NCBI GenBank assembly: GCA_005777205.1
Contig: SXNB01000070.1
Span: 1 to 8,086, forward strand
DNA from: Burkholderiales bacterium
Lineage (GTDB): Bacteria; Pseudomonadota; Gammaproteobacteria; Burkholderiales; SG8-39
DNA: 8,086 bases
Direction of reading: 5' to 3'
The stretch's first letter is position 1; every line of letters starts with the position of its first letter. A model generated the notes under the pieces. That model worked only from the letters and a program-made list of their open reading frames with translations. It was not told the DNA's origin and did no database searches. Positions 1-6,145 of this stretch are shown piece by piece. The translations under genes and the position numbers were made by a program.

Positions 1-56
1 GCCTTGGTGTCATCAGGAGCTGGGCAGGCCAGAAACAACAGGGAGAGCGCGATCAT
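1..56 (-). CDS. Possible 5' end of a leftward gene, putative lipoprotein or exported protein (partial)
   Basis: Read on the minus strand, an ATG at 56-54 opens a frame that stays open to the window edge (18 codons plus two bases). It begins MIALSLLFLACPAPDDTK. The hydrophobic run followed by Ala-Cys and then Pro/Asp-rich residues looks like a lipoprotein signal peptide, with Cys11 as the lipidated residue. An in-frame TAG at 68-66 lies just upstream, so the ATG at 56 is the first possible ATG. Weak points: there is no Lys or Arg before the hydrophobic stretch, no strong Shine-Dalgarno (a GGTGAG lies about 14 nt upstream), and only 18 codons are visible. The product cannot be identified. It would be divergent from ppiD. 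Confidence 0.33.
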   Translation of the reverse strand, partial: MIALSLLFLACPAPDDTK

Positions 57-224
57 TCCGGTAGTCTAGCTCACCGAGGGACCGCCCGCCCCGGTTGCCC
101 GGCCGACAGCCGCCAGTAGCCGACAATGAGAAATTTCTGGGATCGGCACATTTCGGCGGCTTCGCCGGGATCGTCACGCCCGGAGCGGTGGTAAAATTCG
201 CGCATACGCTCGACAGACGCTAGT

Positions 225-257
225 ACGTGGGTAATAACGTGGGTAGTCGGGCGTGGG
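225..257. repeat. Three CGTGGG direct repeats upstream of the ppiD promoter
   Basis: ACGTGGGTA occurs at 225-233 and again at 237-245 (12-bp period). A third CGTGGG core is at 252-257, offset 14 bp from the second. The repeats sit just upstream of the AT-rich promoter-like island. They could be a regulator binding array or a short tandem duplication; no known regulator is recognised. Confidence 0.4.
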
Positions 258-292
258 AGCTAATTAGCTATTTAATTTCAAGAACCTATAAG
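258..292 (+). promoter_or_regulatory. Candidate ppiD promoter with a 12-bp palindrome
   Basis: This is an AT-rich island in otherwise GC-rich DNA. The perfect palindrome AGCTAATTAGCT spans 258-269. A TATAAG at 287-292 matches the sigma-70 -10 consensus at 5 of 6 positions. The hexamer TTAGCT at 264-269 matches the -35 consensus at only 3 of 6, with a 17-bp spacer, and overlaps the right half of the palindrome. A protein bound to the palindrome would therefore cover the -35 region. The predicted start is near 299, giving a leader of about 53 nt before the ATG at 352. The promoter call is inference from composition and motif. Confidence 0.42.
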
Positions 293-342
293 GTATTTTG
301 GCGGACGTCCGCTCCGCCAACCATTTTCCTCCCGAGTCAGCC

Positions 343-346
343 AGGG
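343..346 (+). promoter_or_regulatory. Ribosome binding site for ppiD
   Basis: AGGG lies 5 nt before the ATG at 352. It is a modest Shine-Dalgarno, but it supports this start over the in-frame TTG at 298, which has none and would place a hydrophilic extension before the conserved MFDFV..KHKR N-terminus. Confidence 0.45.
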
Positions 347-351
347 CCGAG

Positions 352-2220
352 ATGTTTGACTTCGTCACCAAGCACAAGCGCCTCCTCCAGGTCTTCCTGA
401 TGCTGTGCCTTGTCCCTTTCGCGTTCTTCGGCCTGGAGTCCTACACCCGCGCCGTCGGCGGCCGAGACGTGGTCGCCGAGGTCGAGGGCAGCCCGATCAG
501 CCGCCGCGAGCTGGAGGACGCGCTGCGCGAGCAAATGGAGCGCATGCAGCAGGTGTTCGGGCGCGACTTCGACCTCGCCTCGGTGGACACGCCCGACTTC
601 CGCCGGCGCATCCTCGATGCGCTGATCGCGGACCGTATCGTCACCCATCAGGTGGCGCGCAGCAATATGGTCCTCGCGCGCCAGTCGGTGATCGACGAGA
701 TCATGCGCGCCCCGGAGTTCCAGGAGGACGGCAAGTTCTCACCGGCGCGCTACGAGGGCTACCTGCGCACGCGCGGGCTGTCGGACGCAGCTAATGTCGA
801 GACCCTGCGGGTGCAGGCCCCAGCCTCGCGCCTGCTGTCGTCCATTTCTGCCACTGCGATCCAGCCGCGCGCAGTCGCCGAGCGCCTGCTTGCCCTGGAA
901 GGCCAGCGCCGCGAGGTGAGCGAGGCGGCGTTCCCGGCCGAATCCTACCTGGCCCTGGTCAAGGTAGACGAGCCCGCGCTGAAGGCGTACTACGATGCCA
1001 ACCCCGACGAGTTCAAGGTCGCCGAGCGGGTCCGCGCGGAGTTCCTGGTGCTCTCCGCAGAGGACCTGGCGCGCGGCGAAGCCGTAGGCGAGGACGAGCT
1101 GAAGAAGGCCTACGACGAGCGCCAGGCGGGCGGCCGGCTGGGCGTGGCGGAGCAGCGCCGCGCCAGCCATATCCTGCTGAAGACGAAGGAAGAGGCGGAC
1201 CATCTGCTCGCGGAGGCGAAGAAGGCGCCGCAGCGCTTCGCCGAGTTGGCTAAGAAGCATTCGCAGGACACCGGATCGGCGGAGAAGGGGGGCGACCTCG
1301 GCTTTTTCGCAGCCGGCGACATGGTCAAGTCCTTTGCCGAGGCGGTGTTTGCGATGAAGCCGAACGAGATCGCCGGCCCGGTGCAGTCGGAGTTCGGCTT
1401 CCACGTCATCCGCCTGTCGGGCATCCAGCCCGGCAAGGTCCGCAGCTTCGAGGACATGAAGGCGGAGCTCTCCGCTGAGCTGGGCAAGCAGAAGGCGGGA
1501 AAGAAGTTCGCCGAGTCGGCCGAGGGCTTCAACAACCTGGTTTACGAGCAGTCCGACAGCCTCAAGGCCGCGGCCGAGCGCTACAAGCTCAAGGTGCAGG
1601 CAAGTGGCTGGATATCCAAAGGCGCGCCGGCCGAGGGGGTGCTCAACCACCCTAGGCTGCTGGCGGCGTTGTTTTCCTCCGACGCCATCCAGCAGCGGCG
1701 CAACACCGATGCCGTCGAAGTCGCTCGCGGCACGCTGGTGGCAGCGCGCGTGCTCCAGCAGCAGCCGGCGTCGCAGCGCAAATTCGAGGACGTGCGTGCC
1801 GAGGTGGAGACAAAGGTGCGGCGCCGCGAAGCCGCCGCCCTGGCACGCAAGGACGGCGCAGCGAAATTGGCACAGCTGAAGGCCTCGGGCGGCGATGCGG
1901 GCCTGAAGTGGAGCGCGCCGATCCAGGTCTCGAGGCGCGCGGCGGCCGGCTTGTCGCAGGATGCGCTGCGCCAGGTGCTGTCGGCGGATGCGTCGAAGCT
2001 GCCAACCCATGTCGGCGCGGACCGCGGCGAGCGCGGCTTTGCCATCTATCGACTGGTGCGCGTGCTGGCGCCGGACCCGTTGCCGGAGCAGCAGAAGAAC
2101 GAGGAACTGGCGCGCCTTGAACGGCAGGCCGGCGCCGCCGAGGTGGAAGCCTACGTCGCCAGCCTGCGTTCGCGGGCGAAGATCGACGTCAACGCCGCCC
2201 AGCTCGAGAAGAAGCAGTAG
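352..2220 (+). CDS. ppiD: Peptidyl-prolyl cis-trans isomerase PpiD (SurA/parvulin family periplasmic chaperone)
   Basis: PpiD is an inner-membrane-anchored chaperone that faces the periplasm near the Sec translocon and helps newly exported proteins fold. The 622-residue product is close to the length of E. coli PpiD (623). The N-terminus MFDFVTKHKR followed by a hydrophobic segment (about residues 11-28) is the typical family start: a short positive cytoplasmic tail and one signal-anchor helix. Residues about 35-180 fit the SurA_N-like chaperone region. A parvulin rotamase domain lies at about 268-357, with ASHILLK (His273), GGDLGFF (313-319) and FGFHVIRL (His351). An Ala/Lys/Glu-rich helical C-terminal part follows. 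E. coli PpiD is reported to lack strong isomerase activity; the motifs here look more canonical, so activity is possible but not shown. The gene is monocistronic here and converges with fabI, 20 bp away. Confidence 0.94.
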   Translation: MFDFVTKHKRLLQVFLMLCLVPFAFFGLESYTRAVGGRDVVAEVEGSPISRRELEDALREQMERMQQVFGRDFDLASVDTPDFRRRILDALIADRIVTHQVARSNMVLARQSVIDEIMRAPEFQEDGKFSPARYEGYLRTRGLSDAANVETLRVQAPASRLLSSISATAIQPRAVAERLLALEGQRREVSEAAFPAESYLALVKVDEPALKAYYDANPDEFKVAERVRAEFLVLSAEDLARGEAVGEDELKKAYDERQAGGRLGVAEQRRASHILLKTKEEADHLLAEAKKAPQRFAELAKKHSQDTGSAEKGGDLGFFAAGDMVKSFAEAVFAMKPNEIAGPVQSEFGFHVIRLSGIQPGKVRSFEDMKAELSAELGKQKAGKKFAESAEGFNNLVYEQSDSLKAAAERYKLKVQASGWISKGAPAEGVLNHPRLLAALFSSDAIQQRRNTDAVEVARGTLVAARVLQQQPASQRKFEDVRAEVETKVRRREAAALARKDGAAKLAQLKASGGDAGLKWSAPIQVSRRAAAGLSQDALRQVLSADASKLPTHVGADRGERGFAIYRLVRVLAPDPLPEQQKNEELARLERQAGAAEVEAYVASLRSRAKIDVNAAQLEKKQ

Positions 2221-2246
2221 CCGGCGGCGCCGGCCCGGCGCTACTG
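2215..2246. terminator. Inverted repeat spanning both stop codons of convergent ppiD and fabI
   Basis: CAGTAGC (2215-2221) pairs with GCTACTG (2240-2246) around an 18-nt GC-rich centre. That centre overlaps a second potential hairpin, CCGGC-GGC-GCCGG (2221-2233). Each arm contains the CAG codon and TAG stop of one gene: ppiD ends Gln-TAG and fabI, on the other strand, also ends Gln-TAG. The position between convergent genes suits a bidirectional terminator. However, neither strand has a T-tract, so it is not a classical intrinsic terminator, and part of the symmetry simply reflects identical last codons. Confidence 0.35.
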
Positions 2247-3035
2247 GCTGGATCCGCCGATGCCGCCGATCACCCGGTTGAAACCGCCGTCCACATAGAC
2301 GATTTCGCCGGTGATGCCGGAGGCGAGGTCGGAGAGCAGGAACGCCGCCGCGTTGCCCACGTCGTCGATAGTCATGTTCCGCCGCAGCGGCGCGTTCTCC
2401 TCGACGAACTTCAGGATCCTGCCGAAGCCAGCGATTCCGGAGGCCGCGAGGGTTTTGATCGGCCCGGCGGAAATGGCATTGGCGCGGATTCCTATCGGCC
2501 CCAGGTTGGCGGCGAGGTAGCGCACCGCCGCCTCCAGGCTCGCCTTGGCGAGGCCCATGGTGTTGTAGTGAGGCACCACGCGCTCGGCGCCCAGGTAGGA
2601 CAGCGTCAGCACCGAGGCCTTGCGCCCGTGCATCAGCGGCAGCAGCGCCTTGGCGAGCGCAGGCAGGCTGTAGGCGGAGATGTCGTGCGCCTCGCGGAAC
2701 GCCTCGCGCGAGAGCCCGTCCAGCAGCTCGCCGGAGATGGCCTCGCGCTGTGCGAAGGCGATGGCGTGCACCAGCCCGTCGAGGCCATCCCAGTATTCCC
2801 GCAACGCCGGAGCCAGCGCCGCGATTTCGGCGTCGCTGGCGACGTCGCAGGGCAACACCAGGGTGGTACCGAAGTCGCCGGCCAGCTCGGTGACGCGCTC
2901 CTTGAAGCGTTCGCCGACGTAGGTAAAGGCGAGTTCAGCGCCCTCTCGGTGCGCCGCGCGCGCGATGCCGTAGGCGATGGACCGGTTGCTGAGCACGCCG
3001 GTGACCAGAATCTTTCTGCCGCTGAGGAATCCCAT
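2241..3035 (-). CDS. fabI: Enoyl-[acyl-carrier-protein] reductase FabI
   Basis: FabI reduces trans-2-enoyl-ACP to acyl-ACP with NAD(P)H, the last step of each type II fatty acid elongation cycle, in the cytosol. The 264-residue protein is a short-chain dehydrogenase-type FabI. It starts MGFLSGRKILVTGVLSNRSIA, nearly the same as E. coli FabI, which fixes the start codon. The catalytic residues Tyr147 (in SYLGAER), Tyr157 and Lys164 (Tyr-x6-Lys) match E. coli Tyr146, Tyr156 and Lys163. NAISAGPIKTLAASGI (186-201) forms the substrate-loop region, and the GEIVYVDGGF end (243-252) is typical. Residue 40 is Val where E. coli has Gln. Position 93 is Ala where E. coli has Gly. The sequence most resembles betaproteobacterial FabI from memory. 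There is no Shine-Dalgarno; a TATAAT box lies 6 nt before the ATG, so the mRNA may be leaderless. Confidence 0.97.
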   Translation of the reverse strand: MGFLSGRKILVTGVLSNRSIAYGIARAAHREGAELAFTYVGERFKERVTELAGDFGTTLVLPCDVASDAEIAALAPALREYWDGLDGLVHAIAFAQREAISGELLDGLSREAFREAHDISAYSLPALAKALLPLMHGRKASVLTLSYLGAERVVPHYNTMGLAKASLEAAVRYLAANLGPIGIRANAISAGPIKTLAASGIAGFGRILKFVEENAPLRRNMTIDDVGNAAAFLLSDLASGITGEIVYVDGGFNRVIGGIGGSSQ

Positions 3036-3041
3036 CGGCGC

Positions 3042-3047
3042 ATTATA
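3042..3047 (-). promoter_or_regulatory. -10 box of the fabI promoter (perfect TATAAT)
   Basis: On the minus strand a perfect TATAAT lies at 3047-3042, followed by six bases and then the fabI ATG at 3035. A start 7 nt after the box would fall on the A of the ATG, which predicts a leaderless transcript. No good -35 hexamer was found at spacers of 15-19 bp (best matches 2 of 6), and there is no extended -10 TG. An activator or a different promoter further upstream remains possible. Confidence 0.5.
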
Positions 3048-3049
3048 CT
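3044..3049 (+). promoter_or_regulatory. -10 box of the transporter operon promoter (TATACT)
   Basis: On the plus strand TATACT (5 of 6 to consensus) is followed by six bases and then the GTG at 3056, the same spacing as the fabI box on the other strand. The two boxes share positions 3044-3047. A weak -35 candidate CTGAGG (3 of 6) sits at 3022-3027 with a 16-bp spacer. Transcription from here would begin at or next to the GTG, giving a leaderless mRNA. Confidence 0.42.
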
Positions 3050-3055
3050 TTCGCC

Positions 3056-5167
3056 GTGCGCGCGATCTTGCTACCGGTGTTCTTTCTGTTCGGATGCGCG
3101 GAGGTCTGGAATGACCCTTATCCGGCTTCAGATCGCGGCCAGAAGGTCCTCTACTCGGTGTTTTCCGAGCGCCCCAAGCACCTTGACCCGGCCCAGTCCT
3201 ACGCCACGGACGAGTCGCAGTTCACCATGCAGGTCTACGAGCCGGTGCTGCAGTACCACTACCTGAAGCGCCCCTACCAACTCATTCCCAACACCGCGGC
3301 GGCGCTGCCCGAGCTACGCATCGAGCAGCGCGGCGGCGAGACGGTGAGCGTGTACGAGATCCGCCTCCAGCCGGGGATCCGCTTCCAGCCGCACCCGGCG
3401 TTCGTCCCGGGGAACCTGACGCTGGACCGGCGCCAGGTGGCGGCGCTGGCGAGTCCTTACGGACTGCCGCTGGGCACGCGCGAGTTAACGGCGGACGACT
3501 ACATCTACCAGATCAAGCGCCTCGCGCATCCGCAGCTGCAGGTGCCGATCTTCGGCCTGATGTCGGAGTACATCGTCGGCCTCAAGGCCTACGCCGCGGC
3601 GCTGAAGGCCGCGGCGCGCCCGAGCGAATGGCTCGACTTGCGCCAGCATGCCCTGCCGGGCGTGGAGCGCGTCGACGCACACACCTACCGCGTCATCCTC
3701 AAGGGCCGCTATCCTCAGTTCCAGTACTGGCTGGCGATGCACTTCTTCGCCCCCATTCCGTGGGAGGCGGAGAAGTTCTTCCACCAACCTGGGATGGCGG
3801 AGAAGAATTTCACGCTCGACTGGTGGCCGGTCGGTACCGGCCCTTACATGCTCACCGAGAACAATCCAAATTCGCGCATGACGCTGGTGCGCAACCCGAA
3901 CTACCGCGGCCAACCCTACCCGTCGGAAGGGGAGGCGGGCGATGCCGCGGCGGGCCTGCTTGCCGACGCCGGCAAGCCGATGCCGTTCATCGAGCGCGCA
4001 GTCTACACGCGGGAGAAAGAGGCGATTCCGCTGTGGAACAAATTCCTCCAGGGCTACTACGACAGTTCAGGCATCAGCTCGGACAATTTCGACCAGGCGG
4101 TGCGTATTTCGCTGGAAGGCGAGCCGGGCCTGTCGCCGGAGATGGAGGCAAACGGCATCCGCATGGAGACCTCGGTGGAGCCCACCCTGTTCTACCTTGG
4201 CGCCAACTGGCTCGATCCGGTGGTGGGCAGCGCGATGGGCGGCGCCGCGGCCGAGCGCGCGCGCAAGTTGCGCCAGGCGTTGGCGATCGCCATCGACTGG
4301 GAGGAGTACCTGCAGGTGTTCGCCAACGGGCGCGGCGTGCCGTCGCATGGCCCGATTGCGCCCGGCCTGTTCGGGTACCGCGACGACGCCGGGGGCATCA
4401 ATCCGGTGACCCACGAGTGGAAGGACGGCAAGGCCGTGCGCCGGCCGCTGGCGACGGCGAAGAAGCTGCTCGCAGAGGCGGGTTACCCGGACGGGCGCGA
4501 CGAGCGCACCGGCCAGCCGCTGGTGCTCTACCTCGACACCACCACGCGCGGGCCGGGCGACAAGGCGCTGATGGATTGGTGGCGCAAGCAGTTCGCGCGC
4601 CTCGCCATCCAGTTCGAGCCGCGGCAGACCGACTGGAACCGGTTTCAGGAGAAGCTGAGGAAGGGCAACACGCAGCTCTTCATGGTGGGCTGGCGCGCCG
4701 ACTACCCGGACCCGGAGAACTTCCTGTTCCTGCTCAACGGCGCCCAGGCGCGCGCGAAGACCCAGGGCGAGAACGCCTCCAACTACAGCAATCCGGAGTA
4801 TGACGCGCTGTTCGCCCAGGTGCGGCACATGGCAAACACGCCGCAACGCCAGCAGCTCATCGACCGCATGGTCGACCTCTTCCGTCGCGACGCGCCGTGG
4901 ATCGGCGGCTTCCACCGCAAGTCCTTCGACCTGTACCACGGCTGGCTGGGGAACCTGAAACCGAACGAGATGGCCGACAACAAGCTTAAGTACCTCAAGG
5001 TCGATCCGGAGCGTCGCGCGGCCATGCGCCTGGCCTGGAACCGGCCAGTGCTGTGGCCGGTGCTGCTCGGGATTCTGCTCGCTGCCGCCGCGGTGGTCCC
5101 GGCCTGGCTCGCCTACCGGCGGCGCGAGCGCATGGCGGCGCGGCCGGTACCCGCGGCCGGCGCCTGA
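3056..5167 (+). CDS. ABC transporter solute-binding lipoprotein, family 5 (peptide/nickel/YejA-type)
   Basis: This is the periplasmic solute receptor of an ABC importer. The 703-residue product starts at GTG 3056. An in-frame TGA at 3023-3025 with no ATG in between rules out a longer form, and there is no Shine-Dalgarno. Residues 2-13 form a short hydrophobic signal ending in LFGC (Cys14), a near-canonical lipobox; the +2 residue is Ala. The mature part has family-5 features: SERPKHLDPAQSY (37-49), YEPVLQYHYLKRPY (61-74), WWPVGTGPYMLTENN (256-270), the RQALAIAIDWEEY region (406-418) and ADYPDPENFLFLLNG (548-562). It is larger than the usual 500-600 residues. Unusually, a C-terminal membrane helix (about 664-687) is followed by RRRER, so the protein is probably anchored at both ends. 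It is first in the operon, and its TGA overlaps the next ATG. Peptides are the likely solute, but specificity cannot be read from the sequence. Confidence 0.9.
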   Translation: MRAILLPVFFLFGCAEVWNDPYPASDRGQKVLYSVFSERPKHLDPAQSYATDESQFTMQVYEPVLQYHYLKRPYQLIPNTAAALPELRIEQRGGETVSVYEIRLQPGIRFQPHPAFVPGNLTLDRRQVAALASPYGLPLGTRELTADDYIYQIKRLAHPQLQVPIFGLMSEYIVGLKAYAAALKAAARPSEWLDLRQHALPGVERVDAHTYRVILKGRYPQFQYWLAMHFFAPIPWEAEKFFHQPGMAEKNFTLDWWPVGTGPYMLTENNPNSRMTLVRNPNYRGQPYPSEGEAGDAAAGLLADAGKPMPFIERAVYTREKEAIPLWNKFLQGYYDSSGISSDNFDQAVRISLEGEPGLSPEMEANGIRMETSVEPTLFYLGANWLDPVVGSAMGGAAAERARKLRQALAIAIDWEEYLQVFANGRGVPSHGPIAPGLFGYRDDAGGINPVTHEWKDGKAVRRPLATAKKLLAEAGYPDGRDERTGQPLVLYLDTTTRGPGDKALMDWWRKQFARLAIQFEPRQTDWNRFQEKLRKGNTQLFMVGWRADYPDPENFLFLLNGAQARAKTQGENASNYSNPEYDALFAQVRHMANTPQRQQLIDRMVDLFRRDAPWIGGFHRKSFDLYHGWLGNLKPNEMADNKLKYLKVDPERRAAMRLAWNRPVLWPVLLGILLAAAAVVPAWLAYRRRERMAARPVPAAGA

Positions 5168-6144
5168 TGTTCGCCTACATCGTCCGCCGGGTCTTGTACG
5201 CGATCCCGATCCTGCTCGGGGTCAACTTGCTCACCTTCCTGCTGTTCTTCGTCGTCAACACTCCGGAGGACATGGCGCGGATGCAGCTCGGGGCCAAACG
5301 CGTGACGCCCGAGGCGATCGAAAAATGGAAGGCCGAGCGCGGCTACGACCGGCCGCTGCTGTGGAACGCGCAGGCCGAGGGCGCGGGCAGGGCGACGCAA
5401 ACCGTGTTTTTCCAGAAATCGGTGCGCCTGTTCGCGCTCGACTTCGGCGCCTCGGAGGACAAGCGCGACATCGCGGCCGAGATCGGCGAACGCATGTGGC
5501 CCAGCCTCGCGCTCGCGGTACCGGTGTTCCTGGTCGGCCTGGCCGTCTGCGTCAGCTTCGCGCTGCTGATGGCGTTCTTCCGCGCTACCTACCTAGACCT
5601 CTGGGGCGTGGTGCTGTGCGTGGCGATGATGTCCGTCTCGACTCTGTTCTACATCATCGGCGGCCAGTACCTGCTGTCCAAGCTTTGGCACCTGGTGCCG
5701 ATATCCGGCTACCAGGGTGCCACGGACGCACTGCGGTTTCTGTTCCTGCCGGTGTTCATAGGCGTCGTCGCCGGCATCGGCGCCAGCAGCCGCTGGTACC
5801 GTACCCTGTTCCTGGAGGAGATGGGCCGCGACTACGTGCGTACCGCGCGTGCCAAGGGGCTGGCCGAGCGTGCAGTCCTGTTCGGCCATGTGCTGCAGAA
5901 CGCCCTGATCCCGATCCTGACCGGCGTGGTGGCGGTGATTCCGCTGCTGTTCATGGGCAGCCTGCTGTCGGAATCCTTTTTCGGCATCCCGGGCCTGGGC
6001 AGCTACACCATAGACGCCATCCAGGCGCAGGATTTCGCGGTGGTGCGCGCGATGGTGTTCATCGGTTCGGTGTTCTACATCCTGGGCCTGATCCTCACCG
6101 ACATTTCCTACACCCTGGTCGATCCCAGGATCCGGCTCCAGTAG
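5167..6144 (+). CDS. ABC transporter permease, DppB/OppB/YejB type
   Basis: This is an inner-membrane channel subunit that pairs with the next gene's product. The ATG at 5167 overlaps the preceding stop (TGATG), so translation is probably coupled; no Shine-Dalgarno is seen. The frame is open further upstream, but that extension lies inside the binding-protein gene and is Arg/Gly-rich, so it is not used. The 325-residue protein starts MFAYIVRRVLYAIPILLGVN, the family's usual first helix (about 9-31), followed by a periplasmic loop with TPEAIEKWKAERGYDRPL (47-64). Further helices lie at about 112-138, 145-170, 190-206, 245-270 and 291-313. The EAA-type coupling loop reads EEMGRDYVRTARAKGLAERA (217-236), where the ATPase docks. 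SESFFGIPGLGSYTIDAI (268-285) is the family's conserved loop. Peptide-type substrate is inferred from family and neighbours. Confidence 0.93.
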   Translation: MFAYIVRRVLYAIPILLGVNLLTFLLFFVVNTPEDMARMQLGAKRVTPEAIEKWKAERGYDRPLLWNAQAEGAGRATQTVFFQKSVRLFALDFGASEDKRDIAAEIGERMWPSLALAVPVFLVGLAVCVSFALLMAFFRATYLDLWGVVLCVAMMSVSTLFYIIGGQYLLSKLWHLVPISGYQGATDALRFLFLPVFIGVVAGIGASSRWYRTLFLEEMGRDYVRTARAKGLAERAVLFGHVLQNALIPILTGVVAVIPLLFMGSLLSESFFGIPGLGSYTIDAIQAQDFAVVRAMVFIGSVFYILGLILTDISYTLVDPRIRLQ

Positions 6145-6145
6145 C

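Larger units (their letters stand above)
57..351. other. Intergenic region upstream of ppiD
   Basis: This 295-bp stretch holds no supported gene. From left to right it contains a 10-bp palindrome AGAAATTTCT (129-138), a short GC hairpin CGGCG-GCTT-CGCCG (154-167) without a T-run, three CGTGGG direct repeats (226-257), an AT-rich island with a 12-bp palindrome and a -10-like box (258-292), and the probable ppiD leader. No tRNA could be seen, although in some betaproteobacteria I recall tRNA or HU genes before ppiD. Confidence 0.6.
3036..3056. repeat. Dyad CGGCG-N11-CGCCG in the fabI/transporter gap
   Basis: CGGCG (3036-3040) and CGCCG (3052-3056) form a perfect 5-bp inverted repeat centred at 3046. 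It fills the whole 20-bp gap between the two divergent start codons plus the first base of the GTG. The AT-rich centre holds both -10 boxes. It may be an operator, or the symmetry may have arisen by chance; no known operator is recognised. Confidence 0.45.

Noticed and set aside
154..167. Hairpin CGGCG-GCTT-CGCCG as an intrinsic terminator
   Set aside because: Only a 5-bp stem with no T-tract on either side.
57..297. tRNA gene upstream of ppiD
   Set aside because: No T-arm GGTTCGA-type sequence, acceptor pairing or cloverleaf could be found.
298..351. TTG start at 298 giving PpiD 18 extra residues
   Set aside because: The extension is hydrophilic, precedes the conserved MFDFV..KHKR start, has no Shine-Dalgarno, and would begin at about the predicted transcription start.
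739..2010. Long minus-strand open frame (423 codons) antisense to ppiD
   Set aside because: It is rich in Arg, Leu and His with no recognisable motif, as expected for a GC-rich codon shadow; PpiD on the plus strand is unambiguous.
2568..3266. Plus-strand open frame crossing fabI and the start of the binding-protein gene, including an ATG at 3111 with a good GGAGG-like site
   Set aside because: The frame is antisense to fabI and out of frame with the binding protein. Its sequence has no family features, and starting at 3111 does not give the lipoprotein.
3628..4803. Plus-strand open frame (391 codons) inside the binding-protein gene
   Set aside because: Arg/Gly/Ala-rich out-of-frame translation overlapping a clear family-5 binding protein.
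5053..5166. ATG at 5053 as the start of the first permease
   Set aside because: It would add 38 Arg/Gly-rich residues overlapping the binding-protein end; the TGATG-coupled ATG at 5167 gives the normal permease N-terminus.
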